Of a DNA stretch of 46,144 nt, positions 1 through 7,833 are shown in pieces; within the stretch, counting starts at the first letter, position 1, and every line of letters begins with the position of its first letter. The translations under genes were made by a program, and so were the position numbers. Source of the stretch: Fibrobacterota bacterium (GTDB lineage: Bacteria; Fibrobacterota; Fibrobacteria; UBA11236); contig CANKII010000001.1 of the NCBI GenBank assembly GCA_947482115.1, forward strand, positions 641,840 to 687,983, read 5' to 3'. The notes beneath the pieces are model-generated. The model searched no databases. It was not told the DNA's origin and was given only the letters and a program-made list of their open reading frames with translations.

Positions 1-35
1 TTTCACTCCTCGTTGGCGCATTTTTTTGGTGTCGG

Positions 36-111
36 TGCCTGATAGCTCAGTTGGTAGAGCAAGCGACTGTTAATCGCTCGGTCCCAGGTTCGAGTCCTGG
101 TCAGGCAGCCA
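36..111 (+). tRNA. tRNA-Asn (anticodon GTT), CCA encoded
   Basis: The sequence folds as a complete cloverleaf. The acceptor stem TGCCTGA (36-42) pairs perfectly with TCAGGCA (101-107). The D arm is GCTC/GAGC, and the anticodon arm is AGCGA/TCGCT around the loop CTGTTAA, which places GTT at 69-71. The T arm is CCAGG/CCTGG around TTCGAGT. The discriminator base is G, as is usual for bacterial tRNA-Asn, and the 3' CCA is encoded. It converges on the HPt gene, whose stop lies 17 bases further on. Confidence 0.97.
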
Positions 112-127
112 CCTTTTCAGTAAGAAG

Positions 128-451
128 TCAACCGGCCGAAGAGCCGATGGCGCGGTCGCACTCCAATAACAAAGCCTTCGTCAGCTCAAGAAGTTTGGGG
201 GCATCCATCTGCGCGTCAATCGCCGTTTCCAAAGTTCGGGCCGCGTTGGAAATCCACGGGAATCCATACGTGGCGGCCGAGCCGGCAAGTCGGTGCGTCT
301 TCTTGCGCATTTCCTGATTCACTTCCTCACCGGGAACGCCTAGTTCGCAAACCGCGATAAAGTCCGTAATCTCGGTGCGACGTTCGCGCAACTGAATGAC
401 GTATTTGGCCTTCAGCGGCCCCAGAAAATCGTTAAGCGCGCTTGGACTCAT
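128..451 (-). CDS. HPt (histidine phosphotransfer) domain protein
   Basis: A 107-residue stand-alone HPt protein. The phospho-accepting site is seen as KTHRLAGSAATYGF, with His53 in the expected helix, followed by an amphipathic helix (AARTLETAI). HPt proteins shuttle phosphate between receiver domains of hybrid kinases and response regulators in the cytoplasm. The start overlaps the 3' end of the upstream receiver gene by 20 bases, indicating translational coupling. It is the last gene of the minus-strand run HK-REC-HK-REC-HPt, so it probably takes phosphate from the two hybrid kinases. Its final target is not encoded here. Confidence 0.88.
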   Translation of the reverse strand: MSPSALNDFLGPLKAKYVIQLRERRTEITDFIAVCELGVPGEEVNQEMRKKTHRLAGSAATYGFPWISNAARTLETAIDAQMDAPKLLELTKALLLECDRAIGSSAG

Positions 452-833
452 GAAACTCTCTCCACAATGCTTCGACCTGTCTGGATAATCCCATGGGATC
501 GAACGGTTTTGCGATCACGCCCATGGCGCCCAATTGTATGTAATGCGCCACTTCGGCGGGCTGTACCTTCGCGGTCATAAAAATCACCGGTATGCCCGCC
601 ACTTCAGGATCGGCCCTCAATGCCTTGAGCGTGGAAGGACCATCCATGCCGGGCATCATCACGTCCAACAGCACCATGTCCGGCTTGAGGCTTTTGGCCT
701 GCGCCAACGCGCCCCCACTGCCTTTGCAGATGGAGGCTTTGAAACCGCCAAGGGTTTCCAACGACAGCCGTGTGACCTGGAGAATATCCTCTTCGTCATC
801 AATGCAAAGAACATGCTTGAGCGGCGGAATCAT
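432..833 (-). CDS. Stand-alone response regulator receiver (REC) protein
   Basis: A 133-residue single-domain receiver. All catalytic positions are present: the acidic pair Asp12-Asp13 (CIDDEED), phospho-acceptor Asp57 (MVLLDVMMPGMDGP), Thr87 (VIFMTAK) and Lys109 (IAKPFDP). It has no DNA-binding or enzymatic output domain, so it is a CheY/Spo0F-like relay or interaction protein. Its ATG directly abuts the stop codon of the membrane hybrid kinase upstream and its 3' end overlaps the HPt gene, which makes it part of one phosphorelay operon. It is clearly paralogous to the truncated receiver at 3557-3907. Confidence 0.93.
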   Translation of the reverse strand: MIPPLKHVLCIDDEEDILQVTRLSLETLGGFKASICKGSGGALAQAKSLKPDMVLLDVMMPGMDGPSTLKALRADPEVAGIPVIFMTAKVQPAEVAHYIQLGAMGVIAKPFDPMGLSRQVEALWREFHESKRA

Positions 834-3473
834 TTAGACCATCTCCTCAACTTGGGGGTTTTGACCCTGAACCATCGCCAGAATCGTTTCAACAATGCGC
901 GCTTCGGATACCCGCGATTTGACCAAAGCCGCCTTGACCTTGCTTTGTACAGTCTTGTCGGTCTCATGGGCGGAAAGAATGAGAACTGGGACGGGATAAC
1001 CTGCGAGAGAATTCAAGCGCTCCAGTAAATCCAATCCGGAGCCATCCGGCAAAGTCAAATCCAACACCACCAGATCAAAGCGGCGGACCTTCAGCCATTT
1101 CTCCGCCTCACGCAGCGTGGATGCGATCGTCAAATCCACAATCCCTTGAAGGGAACGGCCGATGATGTGCGCCAGATCCACATTATCCTCAACATGCAGA
1201 ATGTGGGGCCTTGCTTCGCCAATACCGGACACAGCCTGTTTCAAAGCCTCCACCAATTGTCCCTCATCCACGGGCTTGGTGAGCCAGTCCACAATACCAA
1301 TCACATCTCCGCTGGCCCTCTCTCCTTCTTCGGCGCTCATGGAAACGACCACGATAGGCATGCCGTGGGTTATGGGATTTACACGCAGTTCATGCACGAA
1401 ATCAAGGCCGCTGCCGTCAGGAAGCATCAAATCCAGTGTCATCGCAGAAAAGGATTTCGAGCGCAACTTTTCACGGGTTTCAGCAAGCGTATGCGTCATT
1501 TCAACGGCAAAGCCCGCACGTTCCAACCACACCTTGAGCAAGGCAGCTACATCCCTGTCATCCTCGCAAATGAGAATCCGCTGCTTTTCCACTCCGTCAT
1601 GGAACGTACTGGCCGATGCGGAGCTCACCACATGCGCCTGCGGCAAATCGAAAAAGAAGGTCGTCCCGTTCTTCAGTGTGGTTTCAAATCGGATGGTACC
1701 GCCCATGGCCTCCACCAGCCGCTTGGCAATGCTCAAACCCAGACCGGTGCCTTCAAAATGGCGCGTCCCGGATTGATCGGCCTGCGCAAATTTCTGAAAG
1801 ATCCGGGCGCGGAACTCCTCGGAAATTCCCGCGCCAAAATCCCGGATTGAAAAATGCACGCGTCCATCGCGGCAGTCAGCATTCACCCAAACCTCGGAAC
1901 CGGCCGGGGAGAATTTCGCCGCATTCGACAGCAGGTTCGCCATGATTTGCATGAGGCGCGAGGAATCCGCCATGACGCGGGCGCTGGCATCCACGCGCTT
2001 GGAAATGAAGGTGACGCTGTATTTGTCCCCATATATCTGATTGGCTTCCAGAGCCTGCTGCACCACATCTGCAACGCCTACGGGAACAATGTGCAACGAC
2101 AATTTTCCAGATTCAATTTTTTTAATATCCAGAATGTCGTTGATGATAAGCACCAAACGTTCACTGTTCTTGTGAGCGATGGCGACCAGTTCGGAGGCTT
2201 TCTCAGGCAACTGTCCAGCCGCTCCGCCTGAAACCAGACCCAGAGCACCGCGTATGGATGTCAACGGGGTGCGCAACTCATGGCTGACCGTGGAAATGAA
2301 TTCGTTCTTGACCCGATCGATTTCCTTGCGATCCGAAATGTCCTGTGCGATTCCGAGGAAGCCGTGTATTTCCCCCCCTTGCGTCCGCAAGGCTGTGACG
2401 GTGAGGGTGATGGGGACCCGTTTTCCGTCGTTTCGACAAACCGTCCATTCCTGTTCGTAAATGCCTTGACCTTCCAGCGGCAGCAGGAATATTTCGATGC
2501 CGGTGATGGGCCTTCCGAATTTCACGCTGAGTTCCTGCGCCCGGGTCCTTAATTCCTCCTGCTCGTAAACCTGTTCCATCATTTCACCGGCTTTTCTTCC
2601 GACAAAATGGGAGGCGGGATAGCCGAGCATGCGCTCGGCAGCGCGGTTGAAGGAAGTGATGGTGCCGGTGCTGTCTGTGGAAAAAATGGCGTGCTTTCCA
2701 CCGTCCATGATGGCATGCAGCAGAATATTGTGTTCCTGCAACGCCATTTCCATTTCACGGCGGCGGCTCTTGTAGGCAATGGCGAGGGACAATTCCGCGA
2801 TCAGGCCGACGAAGAAAACCAGCACGGCGGAATACATCAGGATCTGATTCAAGCGCAGATGTTTTTTCTCCGTAAGCAGACGCTCGCGAAACAACCGATC
2901 CTCTTCGGCCAGCATGCCCGCGATAATGGCGTCAATGTCGAGGGTCAATGACAAACCCCTGCGGGAGCCGATTTCCACACTGGCGGCATTCAGACCTAAA
3001 GTCTTCCTCAACCGGGTCGTCGAATCGGAATAATCCAGTCTTTGAAGGATCAATTGCTCCAGTTGATCCAGATTTCTCCGCTGGGCGGGATTGTCCGCAG
3101 TGAGTCCGCGCAGGGTTCGGAATTCATCGAACAGGGAGTGGTTTTTGACTACCCCATCACCGTCGTCGTTCTCGCTCGCATCCTGGCGCAATTCTTTAGT
3201 GTAGGGTTCAAGGAAGGCTGTGTCATCCGTGATCAGATAACCGTACTGCCCCACCTCCATGTTCTTGATTTTTTCGGATATGGTATGGATGTGCCCCTTG
3301 ACTTCATAGGTTCGGGTCACGCGGCTTCTCGCGCGATTCAGCACCTGCTCGCGCAAATAAAACGTGCCTGAAATGAGGAGGGTGAGGATAGTGACAAAAA
3401 TCATGTTCGCCATGGCCGGCCGGCCCACGAACAATCCCCTGCCCCTCATGAATTTCCCGCTCCCGAGAGCCAC
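834..3473 (-). CDS. CHASE3-PAS hybrid sensor histidine kinase with two receivers
   Basis: An 879-residue inner-membrane sensor kinase. One membrane segment lies near residues 22-40 and a second near 211-235. Between them is a periplasmic region of CHASE3 type (MEVGQYGYLITDD). A PAS domain follows at about 250-375, then HisKA with His398 in VSHELRTPLTS, then HATPase_c with the N box NLLSNAAKF and the glycine box GTGLGLS. Two receivers close the protein, with Asp681 (LDLMLPDG) and Asp805 (LDLTLPDG). The GTG start at 3473 has a good AAGGA Shine-Dalgarno; ATG 3449 is the alternative. It is paralogous to the soluble hybrid kinase at 3910-5823, from which it differs by the added sensory and membrane N-terminus. 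The signal sensed is unknown. Confidence 0.93.
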   Translation of the reverse strand: MALGSGKFMRGRGLFVGRPAMANMIFVTILTLLISGTFYLREQVLNRARSRVTRTYEVKGHIHTISEKIKNMEVGQYGYLITDDTAFLEPYTKELRQDASENDDGDGVVKNHSLFDEFRTLRGLTADNPAQRRNLDQLEQLILQRLDYSDSTTRLRKTLGLNAASVEIGSRRGLSLTLDIDAIIAGMLAEEDRLFRERLLTEKKHLRLNQILMYSAVLVFFVGLIAELSLAIAYKSRRREMEMALQEHNILLHAIMDGGKHAIFSTDSTGTITSFNRAAERMLGYPASHFVGRKAGEMMEQVYEQEELRTRAQELSVKFGRPITGIEIFLLPLEGQGIYEQEWTVCRNDGKRVPITLTVTALRTQGGEIHGFLGIAQDISDRKEIDRVKNEFISTVSHELRTPLTSIRGALGLVSGGAAGQLPEKASELVAIAHKNSERLVLIINDILDIKKIESGKLSLHIVPVGVADVVQQALEANQIYGDKYSVTFISKRVDASARVMADSSRLMQIMANLLSNAAKFSPAGSEVWVNADCRDGRVHFSIRDFGAGISEEFRARIFQKFAQADQSGTRHFEGTGLGLSIAKRLVEAMGGTIRFETTLKNGTTFFFDLPQAHVVSSASASTFHDGVEKQRILICEDDRDVAALLKVWLERAGFAVEMTHTLAETREKLRSKSFSAMTLDLMLPDGSGLDFVHELRVNPITHGMPIVVVSMSAEEGERASGDVIGIVDWLTKPVDEGQLVEALKQAVSGIGEARPHILHVEDNVDLAHIIGRSLQGIVDLTIASTLREAEKWLKVRRFDLVVLDLTLPDGSGLDLLERLNSLAGYPVPVLILSAHETDKTVQSKVKAALVKSRVSEARIVETILAMVQGQNPQVEEMV

Positions 3474-3556
3474 GCAATTCCTTTCGGCACTCCAGCCCGC
3501 CTGCCGCTGGAATCAAGGGAAATAATAGAACCTCGCGGGCTCTTTCCCTGCACTCA

Positions 3557-3907
3557 CTAAGGATCCGGTGGGCGGTTCCAGAGCTTTTCCACTTGCGCAG
3601 AAAGCGTCATCGGATCAAAAGGTTTCGGAATGACACCCTTCACCCCGAGTTTCATGAATGAGGCAACTTCTTCGGACTCCACCCTGCCGGTCATGAAAAT
3701 CACCAGAGTGTCGGAGCAGAAGCCGCTGTCCCTCAACAATTTTAGCAGCGCGGGTCCATCCATTTCCGGCATCATGGCATCCAGAAGAAGGAGATCCGGG
3801 TTGAGATCGCGAACCTTTTCCACAGCCGCCGGGCCTCCCAGACACTGGGAAACCCTGAACCCGCCCACCATTTCCAGTGTCATCTTCGCGATCTGAAATG
3901 CGCCCAT
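3557..3907 (-). CDS. Truncated receiver-domain protein lacking the acidic pair
   Basis: A 116-residue receiver paralogous to the one at 432-833. Phospho-acceptor Asp43 (LLLLDAMMPEMDGP), Thr73 (VIFMTGR) and Lys95 (IPKPFDP) are present. The N-terminal beta strand and the two Mg-binding acidic residues are missing. The protein opens at GAFQIAKMTLEMVGGF, matching helix 1 of its sister. Upstream in the same frame the codons read RKSVIM, which matches the sister's KHVLC strand, so about five codons carrying the acidic residues appear deleted. The ATG lies 2 bases after the stop of the upstream hybrid kinase. It may be a phosphorylation-dead partner, a decaying gene or an assembly error. Confidence 0.8.
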   Translation of the reverse strand: MGAFQIAKMTLEMVGGFRVSQCLGGPAAVEKVRDLNPDLLLLDAMMPEMDGPALLKLLRDSGFCSDTLVIFMTGRVESEEVASFMKLGVKGVIPKPFDPMTLSAQVEKLWNRPPDP

Positions 3908-3909
3908 GA

Positions 3910-5823
3910 TTACGCTTTTCCGATTGAAGGCAATTGTTGATTCTGGATCAGGGCAAGAATGGTTTCAACCACGCGCTCCTCGGGCAGGCGCGACTTGACC
4001 AGGACCGCCGCGACCCTTTTACGGATGCTGTCATCCGTGTCGCTCGCCGATAGGATTAAAACAGGAACGGGATTCCCTGTCAGCGTGTTCAACCTCTCCA
4101 GTAATTCCAGACCGGATCCATCCGGCAAGGCGAGATCCAACACCACCAAATCGAAAGACCCGGCCTTCAAAAGCATCTCGGCTTCGCGAACGGTTGTCGC
4201 TCCAATCCATTCCGCCTTGTCCCGGAAGGAATGCTCCAGGATTTGCCTCAAATCCATGTCGTCTTCCACATGGAGAATGCGGGGTTTCCGGTTCGGGGTT
4301 CCCGCGATCACCCCGTGCAAGGAATGCAACAACATGTTTTCGTCAATGGGTTTGTTGATCCAGTCCACCAACCCCACCGCATCACCGCTAAAAGCCCTCT
4401 TGCCCCGATCCGCCTTGGCAGAAACGATGACGACGGGAAGATCCTGCCATCGGGGATTGGCGCGCAATTCGTGCAGCAATTCCAGCCCATCTCCATCGGG
4501 AAGCATCAAATCCAAAGTCATGGCGGAATAGGAATTTTGCAGCAGCTTTTGACGGGCTTCCGCCAAAGTATGGACAATGTCCCCTGTCAAAGACGCACGT
4601 TCCAGAAATAATTTCAACAAGGTGGCCACGTCCCTGTCGTCTTCACAAATCAGAACGCGGGTATTCCTTTGCGACAAATCAAAAACCGGAGGGACTGAGG
4701 ATCTTTCCGGCTCATAGGCTTGCGGCAGGTTCACAGTAAAAGTCGTCCCCTTGCCCACTTCCGTTTCAAAACCGATGGTTCCCTGCATGGCCTCCACCAA
4801 TTTTTTGGTGATACTGAGTCCCAAACCCGTGCCTTCGAAGTGACGTCCATCAGGATCTTCGTTCTGGGAAAACTTTTCGAAAATCAAAGGGCGAAAGGAT
4901 TCCGGGATGCCGGTTCCAAAATCCCGCACCGAGAAACTGACAAATCCGTCCCCGCTTTGAACGGCCACCCACACCTCGGAACCGGACGGTGAAAATTTGG
5001 CTGCATTGGAAAGCAAATTCGCAAGCACTTGCAGGAGGCGATCCGAATCGGCCAACACATGAATCTCATGAGATGCGTTTTTGAAGACGAACCGCACGCC
5101 GTATTTTTCCCCGTATCCGAGATTTTCTTCAAGACTTTGACGAATGATTCCCACGACGTCAAAAGGCCGGATGTGGAAGGAAAATTTGCCGGACTCGATC
5201 TTTTCAATGTCGAGAATGTCGTTGATGATGTGCACGAGTCTTTCACTATTGCGATACGCGAGCGACGCGAGTTCGGATGCGGCTTTGGGCAGGGCTCCCG
5301 CGCGCCCACCGATTAACAATCCCAAAGCCCCGCGAATGGAAGTCAGCGGGGTTCGCAGTTCATGACTCACGGTGGAAATGAACTCGTTCTTCATGCGTTC
5401 AAACTTCTTGCGTTCGGAAATGTCCTGGGAGATGCTGAGAAATCCGGCGATTCTTCCATCCTCATCCCTCATGGCCGTTACGGACACCAGTATTTGAATT
5501 TTGAGGCCGTCCTCGCGTACCGCAGTCCATTCCTTTTCATAAAATCCGCCCTTTTGGAGGACGAGCATGAACACCTCGTCGATGCCAACAGGCTGCCCCA
5601 GCTCCTTGCCGAGTTTTTCCGCCTCATCCTCCAGTTCGGATCGCAGGTAAATTTCGCTTCTGAAATCGGAGATGTTTCTTCCGACGAAATGCGCCGCGTC
5701 ATAACCATACAGGCGTTCCGCAGCCTTGTTGATGAATTTCACGACTCCGCTGGGATGGGTGACAATGATGCTGTGCTTGCCACCATCCATGATGGCTTGA
5801 AGCAGGATGTCACTTTCTTGCAT
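3910..5823 (-). CDS. Soluble PAS hybrid sensor histidine kinase with two receivers
   Basis: A 637-residue cytoplasmic hybrid kinase with no membrane segment. A PAS domain covers about residues 5-135. HisKA has His154 in VSHELRTPLTS. HATPase_c shows NLLSNAAKF and GTGLGLS. Two C-terminal receivers carry Asp438 (LDLMLPDGDG) and Asp563 (LDLALPDGSG). The whole length aligns with the PAS-to-REC part of the membrane kinase at 834-3473, so the two arose by duplication. It is the first gene of the minus-strand phosphorelay run and is divergent from proS. An AAGGC Shine-Dalgarno precedes the ATG. The signal is unknown. Confidence 0.93.
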   Translation of the reverse strand: MQESDILLQAIMDGGKHSIIVTHPSGVVKFINKAAERLYGYDAAHFVGRNISDFRSEIYLRSELEDEAEKLGKELGQPVGIDEVFMLVLQKGGFYEKEWTAVREDGLKIQILVSVTAMRDEDGRIAGFLSISQDISERKKFERMKNEFISTVSHELRTPLTSIRGALGLLIGGRAGALPKAASELASLAYRNSERLVHIINDILDIEKIESGKFSFHIRPFDVVGIIRQSLEENLGYGEKYGVRFVFKNASHEIHVLADSDRLLQVLANLLSNAAKFSPSGSEVWVAVQSGDGFVSFSVRDFGTGIPESFRPLIFEKFSQNEDPDGRHFEGTGLGLSITKKLVEAMQGTIGFETEVGKGTTFTVNLPQAYEPERSSVPPVFDLSQRNTRVLICEDDRDVATLLKLFLERASLTGDIVHTLAEARQKLLQNSYSAMTLDLMLPDGDGLELLHELRANPRWQDLPVVIVSAKADRGKRAFSGDAVGLVDWINKPIDENMLLHSLHGVIAGTPNRKPRILHVEDDMDLRQILEHSFRDKAEWIGATTVREAEMLLKAGSFDLVVLDLALPDGSGLELLERLNTLTGNPVPVLILSASDTDDSIRKRVAAVLVKSRLPEERVVETILALIQNQQLPSIGKA

Positions 5824-5867
5824 GGCCAGCCTTGGGAAGTTGTGGTGTTTCCATTCGCCCGAATCTA

Positions 5868-5898
5868 TTGGTCATTTAAGATAGCCTCTGCGTAGAAT
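5868..5898 (+). promoter_or_regulatory. Possible sigma70-type promoter for proS
   Basis: TTGGTC at 5868 and TAGAAT at 5893 resemble -35 and -10 boxes, but the 19-base spacer is long. The site lies in the divergent gap between the soluble hybrid kinase and proS. This is weak evidence based on motif only. Confidence 0.3.
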
Positions 5899-5957
5899 AC
5901 TTGATTCAGGATTTTCCATATCCGGGGAATTCAAACCTCTTTCCTATCTTTGTCCAC

Positions 5958-7697
5958 ATGCTTGTTTCCAAATACGTTGTCAAAACCCTGCGTGAAGCCC
6001 CGACCGGAGCCGAACTCCCCAGCCACGTTTTTCTCCTCCGTGGCGGTTATATCAAACAGCTCGCCTCCGGCCTCTACTCCATCATGCCTCTTGGCAAGCG
6101 CATTTTGCAAAAAATCGAAACCGTCATACGGCAGGAGATGAATCGCATTGACGGTCAGGAAATCGAATTGCCGCTGGCCCAGCCTGCGGAACTATGGAGG
6201 GAATCCGGCCGGTATCAGGCGATTGGATCGGAGCTTTTGCGTTTCAAGGATCGCGCGGATCATCCCATGGTTCTGGCGATGACACATGAGGAAGCCGTGA
6301 CGGATCTGGGACGCTACTTCCTCAGCTCCTACAAGCAGCTTCCTTTCATGGTGTATCAGTTCCAGCTCAAGTTCCGCGATGAACCGAGGGCGCGCGGAGG
6401 ATTGGTGCGGGTGCGCGAGTTTACCATGAAGGACGGCTACAGTTTTCACCGGGATGAAAAAGATTTGGACGCCTATTATCAACAAGCCTTTCAGGCCTAT
6501 GAACGCATCTTTCAGCGCGTTGGCATCCGTCCCATCGTGGTGAAATCGGATACGGGAATCATGGGCGGAAAACTCGCGCATGAATTCATGTTCGAAAGCG
6601 GATATGGCGAGGATTATCTGATTCTCGCCCGCGATGGCTCCTATGCCGAGAATCAGGAAATCGCCCAGTTCCACCGGGAGTCCTCACCCGAAGCACCGTT
6701 GCCCATGGAAAAAGTGGCGACACCGAACCACAAAACCATCGAAGAAGTGTCGGGTTTTCTCGGTGTGGACGCAAAACAAACCATGAAGGCCGTGATGTAT
6801 GAAACGTCCCTCGACCCTTCGACAGGCTCAGGGCAAGCAAGCAAAGGTCGCACGTTGGTGATGGTGGTGGTGCGTGGCGATCTCGAAGCAGGCGATGTCA
6901 AAATCCGGAATTATCTGAAAGCACCGTGGTTGTTGCCCGCGCCCGATGATTTGATTCGCAGCGTCGGCATTGTTCCCGGTTTTGCTTCACCTGTGGGCCT
7001 CGCAGATCGACCCGACCTTGTTGTGCTGTGCGACCTGTCCATCGCCGAAGGCAATAATTTTGTCGGTGGCGCCAACGAAGAAGGATTCCATTTCCGTCAT
7101 GTAAACTTCCGCCGTGATTTCACCACCTCACATTGTGGTGACTTCGCCAAAGCCATGAGCGGGCACAAAAGCCCGGACGGCAAAACCGAATTGCACGCCG
7201 TGCGCGGCATCGAGATCGGCAACATTTTCAAACTTGGAAACAAATTCACCGAGTCCATGGGATGCAACTATCTCGACGAATCGGGGAAACAGCAGATTCC
7301 ACTCATGGGTTGTTACGGAATCGGAATCGGCCGTTTGATGGCCGCCGTAATCGAAAACTCCCACGATGACTTCGGTCCCATCTGGCCAGACGAAATCACA
7401 CCTTTCCAAGTCCATTTGGTGAACATTGGAAAAGAACCCGAAATCATGGAAGCTTGTGAAAAACTGGTGACCGAATGGGAAGCTGCCGGATTCGAAGTCC
7501 TTTTTGACGACCGCGACGAACGGCCCGGGGTCAAATTCAAGGATGCCGATCTGTGGGGCGTCCCGATACGGGTGGCTGTGGGCAAGAAGACTTTGGCCGA
7601 AGGTGCTGTGGAATGGAAACTGCGAAAGGACAAGGAACACACTTTGATCCCGCTGGCTGCCGCTTTGGATCGGCTCAAGGCCCATTACGGGAAATAA
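5958..7697 (+). CDS. proS: Prolyl-tRNA synthetase with a repeat-derived insertion
   Basis: Class II prolyl-tRNA synthetase of the long bacterial type, 579 residues, charging tRNA-Pro in the cytoplasm. The N-terminal SKYVVKTLREAP and LRGGYIKQLASGLYSIMPLG, motif 2 (FRDEPRARGGLVRVREFTMKD) and motif 3 (GCYGIGIGRLMAA) are all present. An editing insertion domain lies at about 220-400, then the anticodon-binding domain (FDDRDERPGVKFKDADLWG). ATG 5958 fits the family N-terminus; the upstream TTG at 5901 would add 19 unrelated residues. Residues 285-295 (LDPSTGSGQAS), within the editing domain, are encoded by DNA matching a palindromic repeat found elsewhere in the window. The last 23 bases recur at 9062-9084. 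Confidence 0.96.
   Translation: MLVSKYVVKTLREAPTGAELPSHVFLLRGGYIKQLASGLYSIMPLGKRILQKIETVIRQEMNRIDGQEIELPLAQPAELWRESGRYQAIGSELLRFKDRADHPMVLAMTHEEAVTDLGRYFLSSYKQLPFMVYQFQLKFRDEPRARGGLVRVREFTMKDGYSFHRDEKDLDAYYQQAFQAYERIFQRVGIRPIVVKSDTGIMGGKLAHEFMFESGYGEDYLILARDGSYAENQEIAQFHRESSPEAPLPMEKVATPNHKTIEEVSGFLGVDAKQTMKAVMYETSLDPSTGSGQASKGRTLVMVVVRGDLEAGDVKIRNYLKAPWLLPAPDDLIRSVGIVPGFASPVGLADRPDLVVLCDLSIAEGNNFVGGANEEGFHFRHVNFRRDFTTSHCGDFAKAMSGHKSPDGKTELHAVRGIEIGNIFKLGNKFTESMGCNYLDESGKQQIPLMGCYGIGIGRLMAAVIENSHDDFGPIWPDEITPFQVHLVNIGKEPEIMEACEKLVTEWEAAGFEVLFDDRDERPGVKFKDADLWGVPIRVAVGKKTLAEGAVEWKLRKDKEHTLIPLAAALDRLKAHYGK
6811..6838 (+). repeat. Intragenic copy of the CTTCGACAGGCTCAGGG-type repeat
   Basis: The core CTTCGACAGGCTCAGGGC resembles the GAGCTTGTCGAA / TTCGACAAGCTCA cores of the intergenic repeats at 18400-18522 and 22509-22625. 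Here it sits in frame in proS and adds a short Ser/Gly-rich loop. The assignment rests on core similarity only. Confidence 0.6.
7675..7697 (+). repeat. 23-bp direct repeat, copy 1 (3' end of proS)
   Basis: The last 23 bases of proS, including its TAA stop (starting TCAAGGCCCATTACG), are repeated without mismatch at 9062-9084. The two copies bracket a 1.36 kb segment that contains one secreted beta-propeller gene. The end-to-end match makes it look like a duplication created when the segment entered. Confidence 0.9.
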
Positions 7698-7833
7698 GAC
7701 AGGATTGATTTTAATTCGCGGAAGCGGTTGAAATACTGGCGTTTTGCATACCTGAATCTGATTTTTCCCTTATCTTCATACAGAACCGTTTCATCTTTTC
7801 TCGATTTTCGAAAGGGTAGAAACGGAGGTCGCT

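Noticed and set aside
5901-5957. Longer ProS starting at TTG 5901
   Set aside because: The extra residues do not match the family, whose N-terminus begins at ATG 5958.
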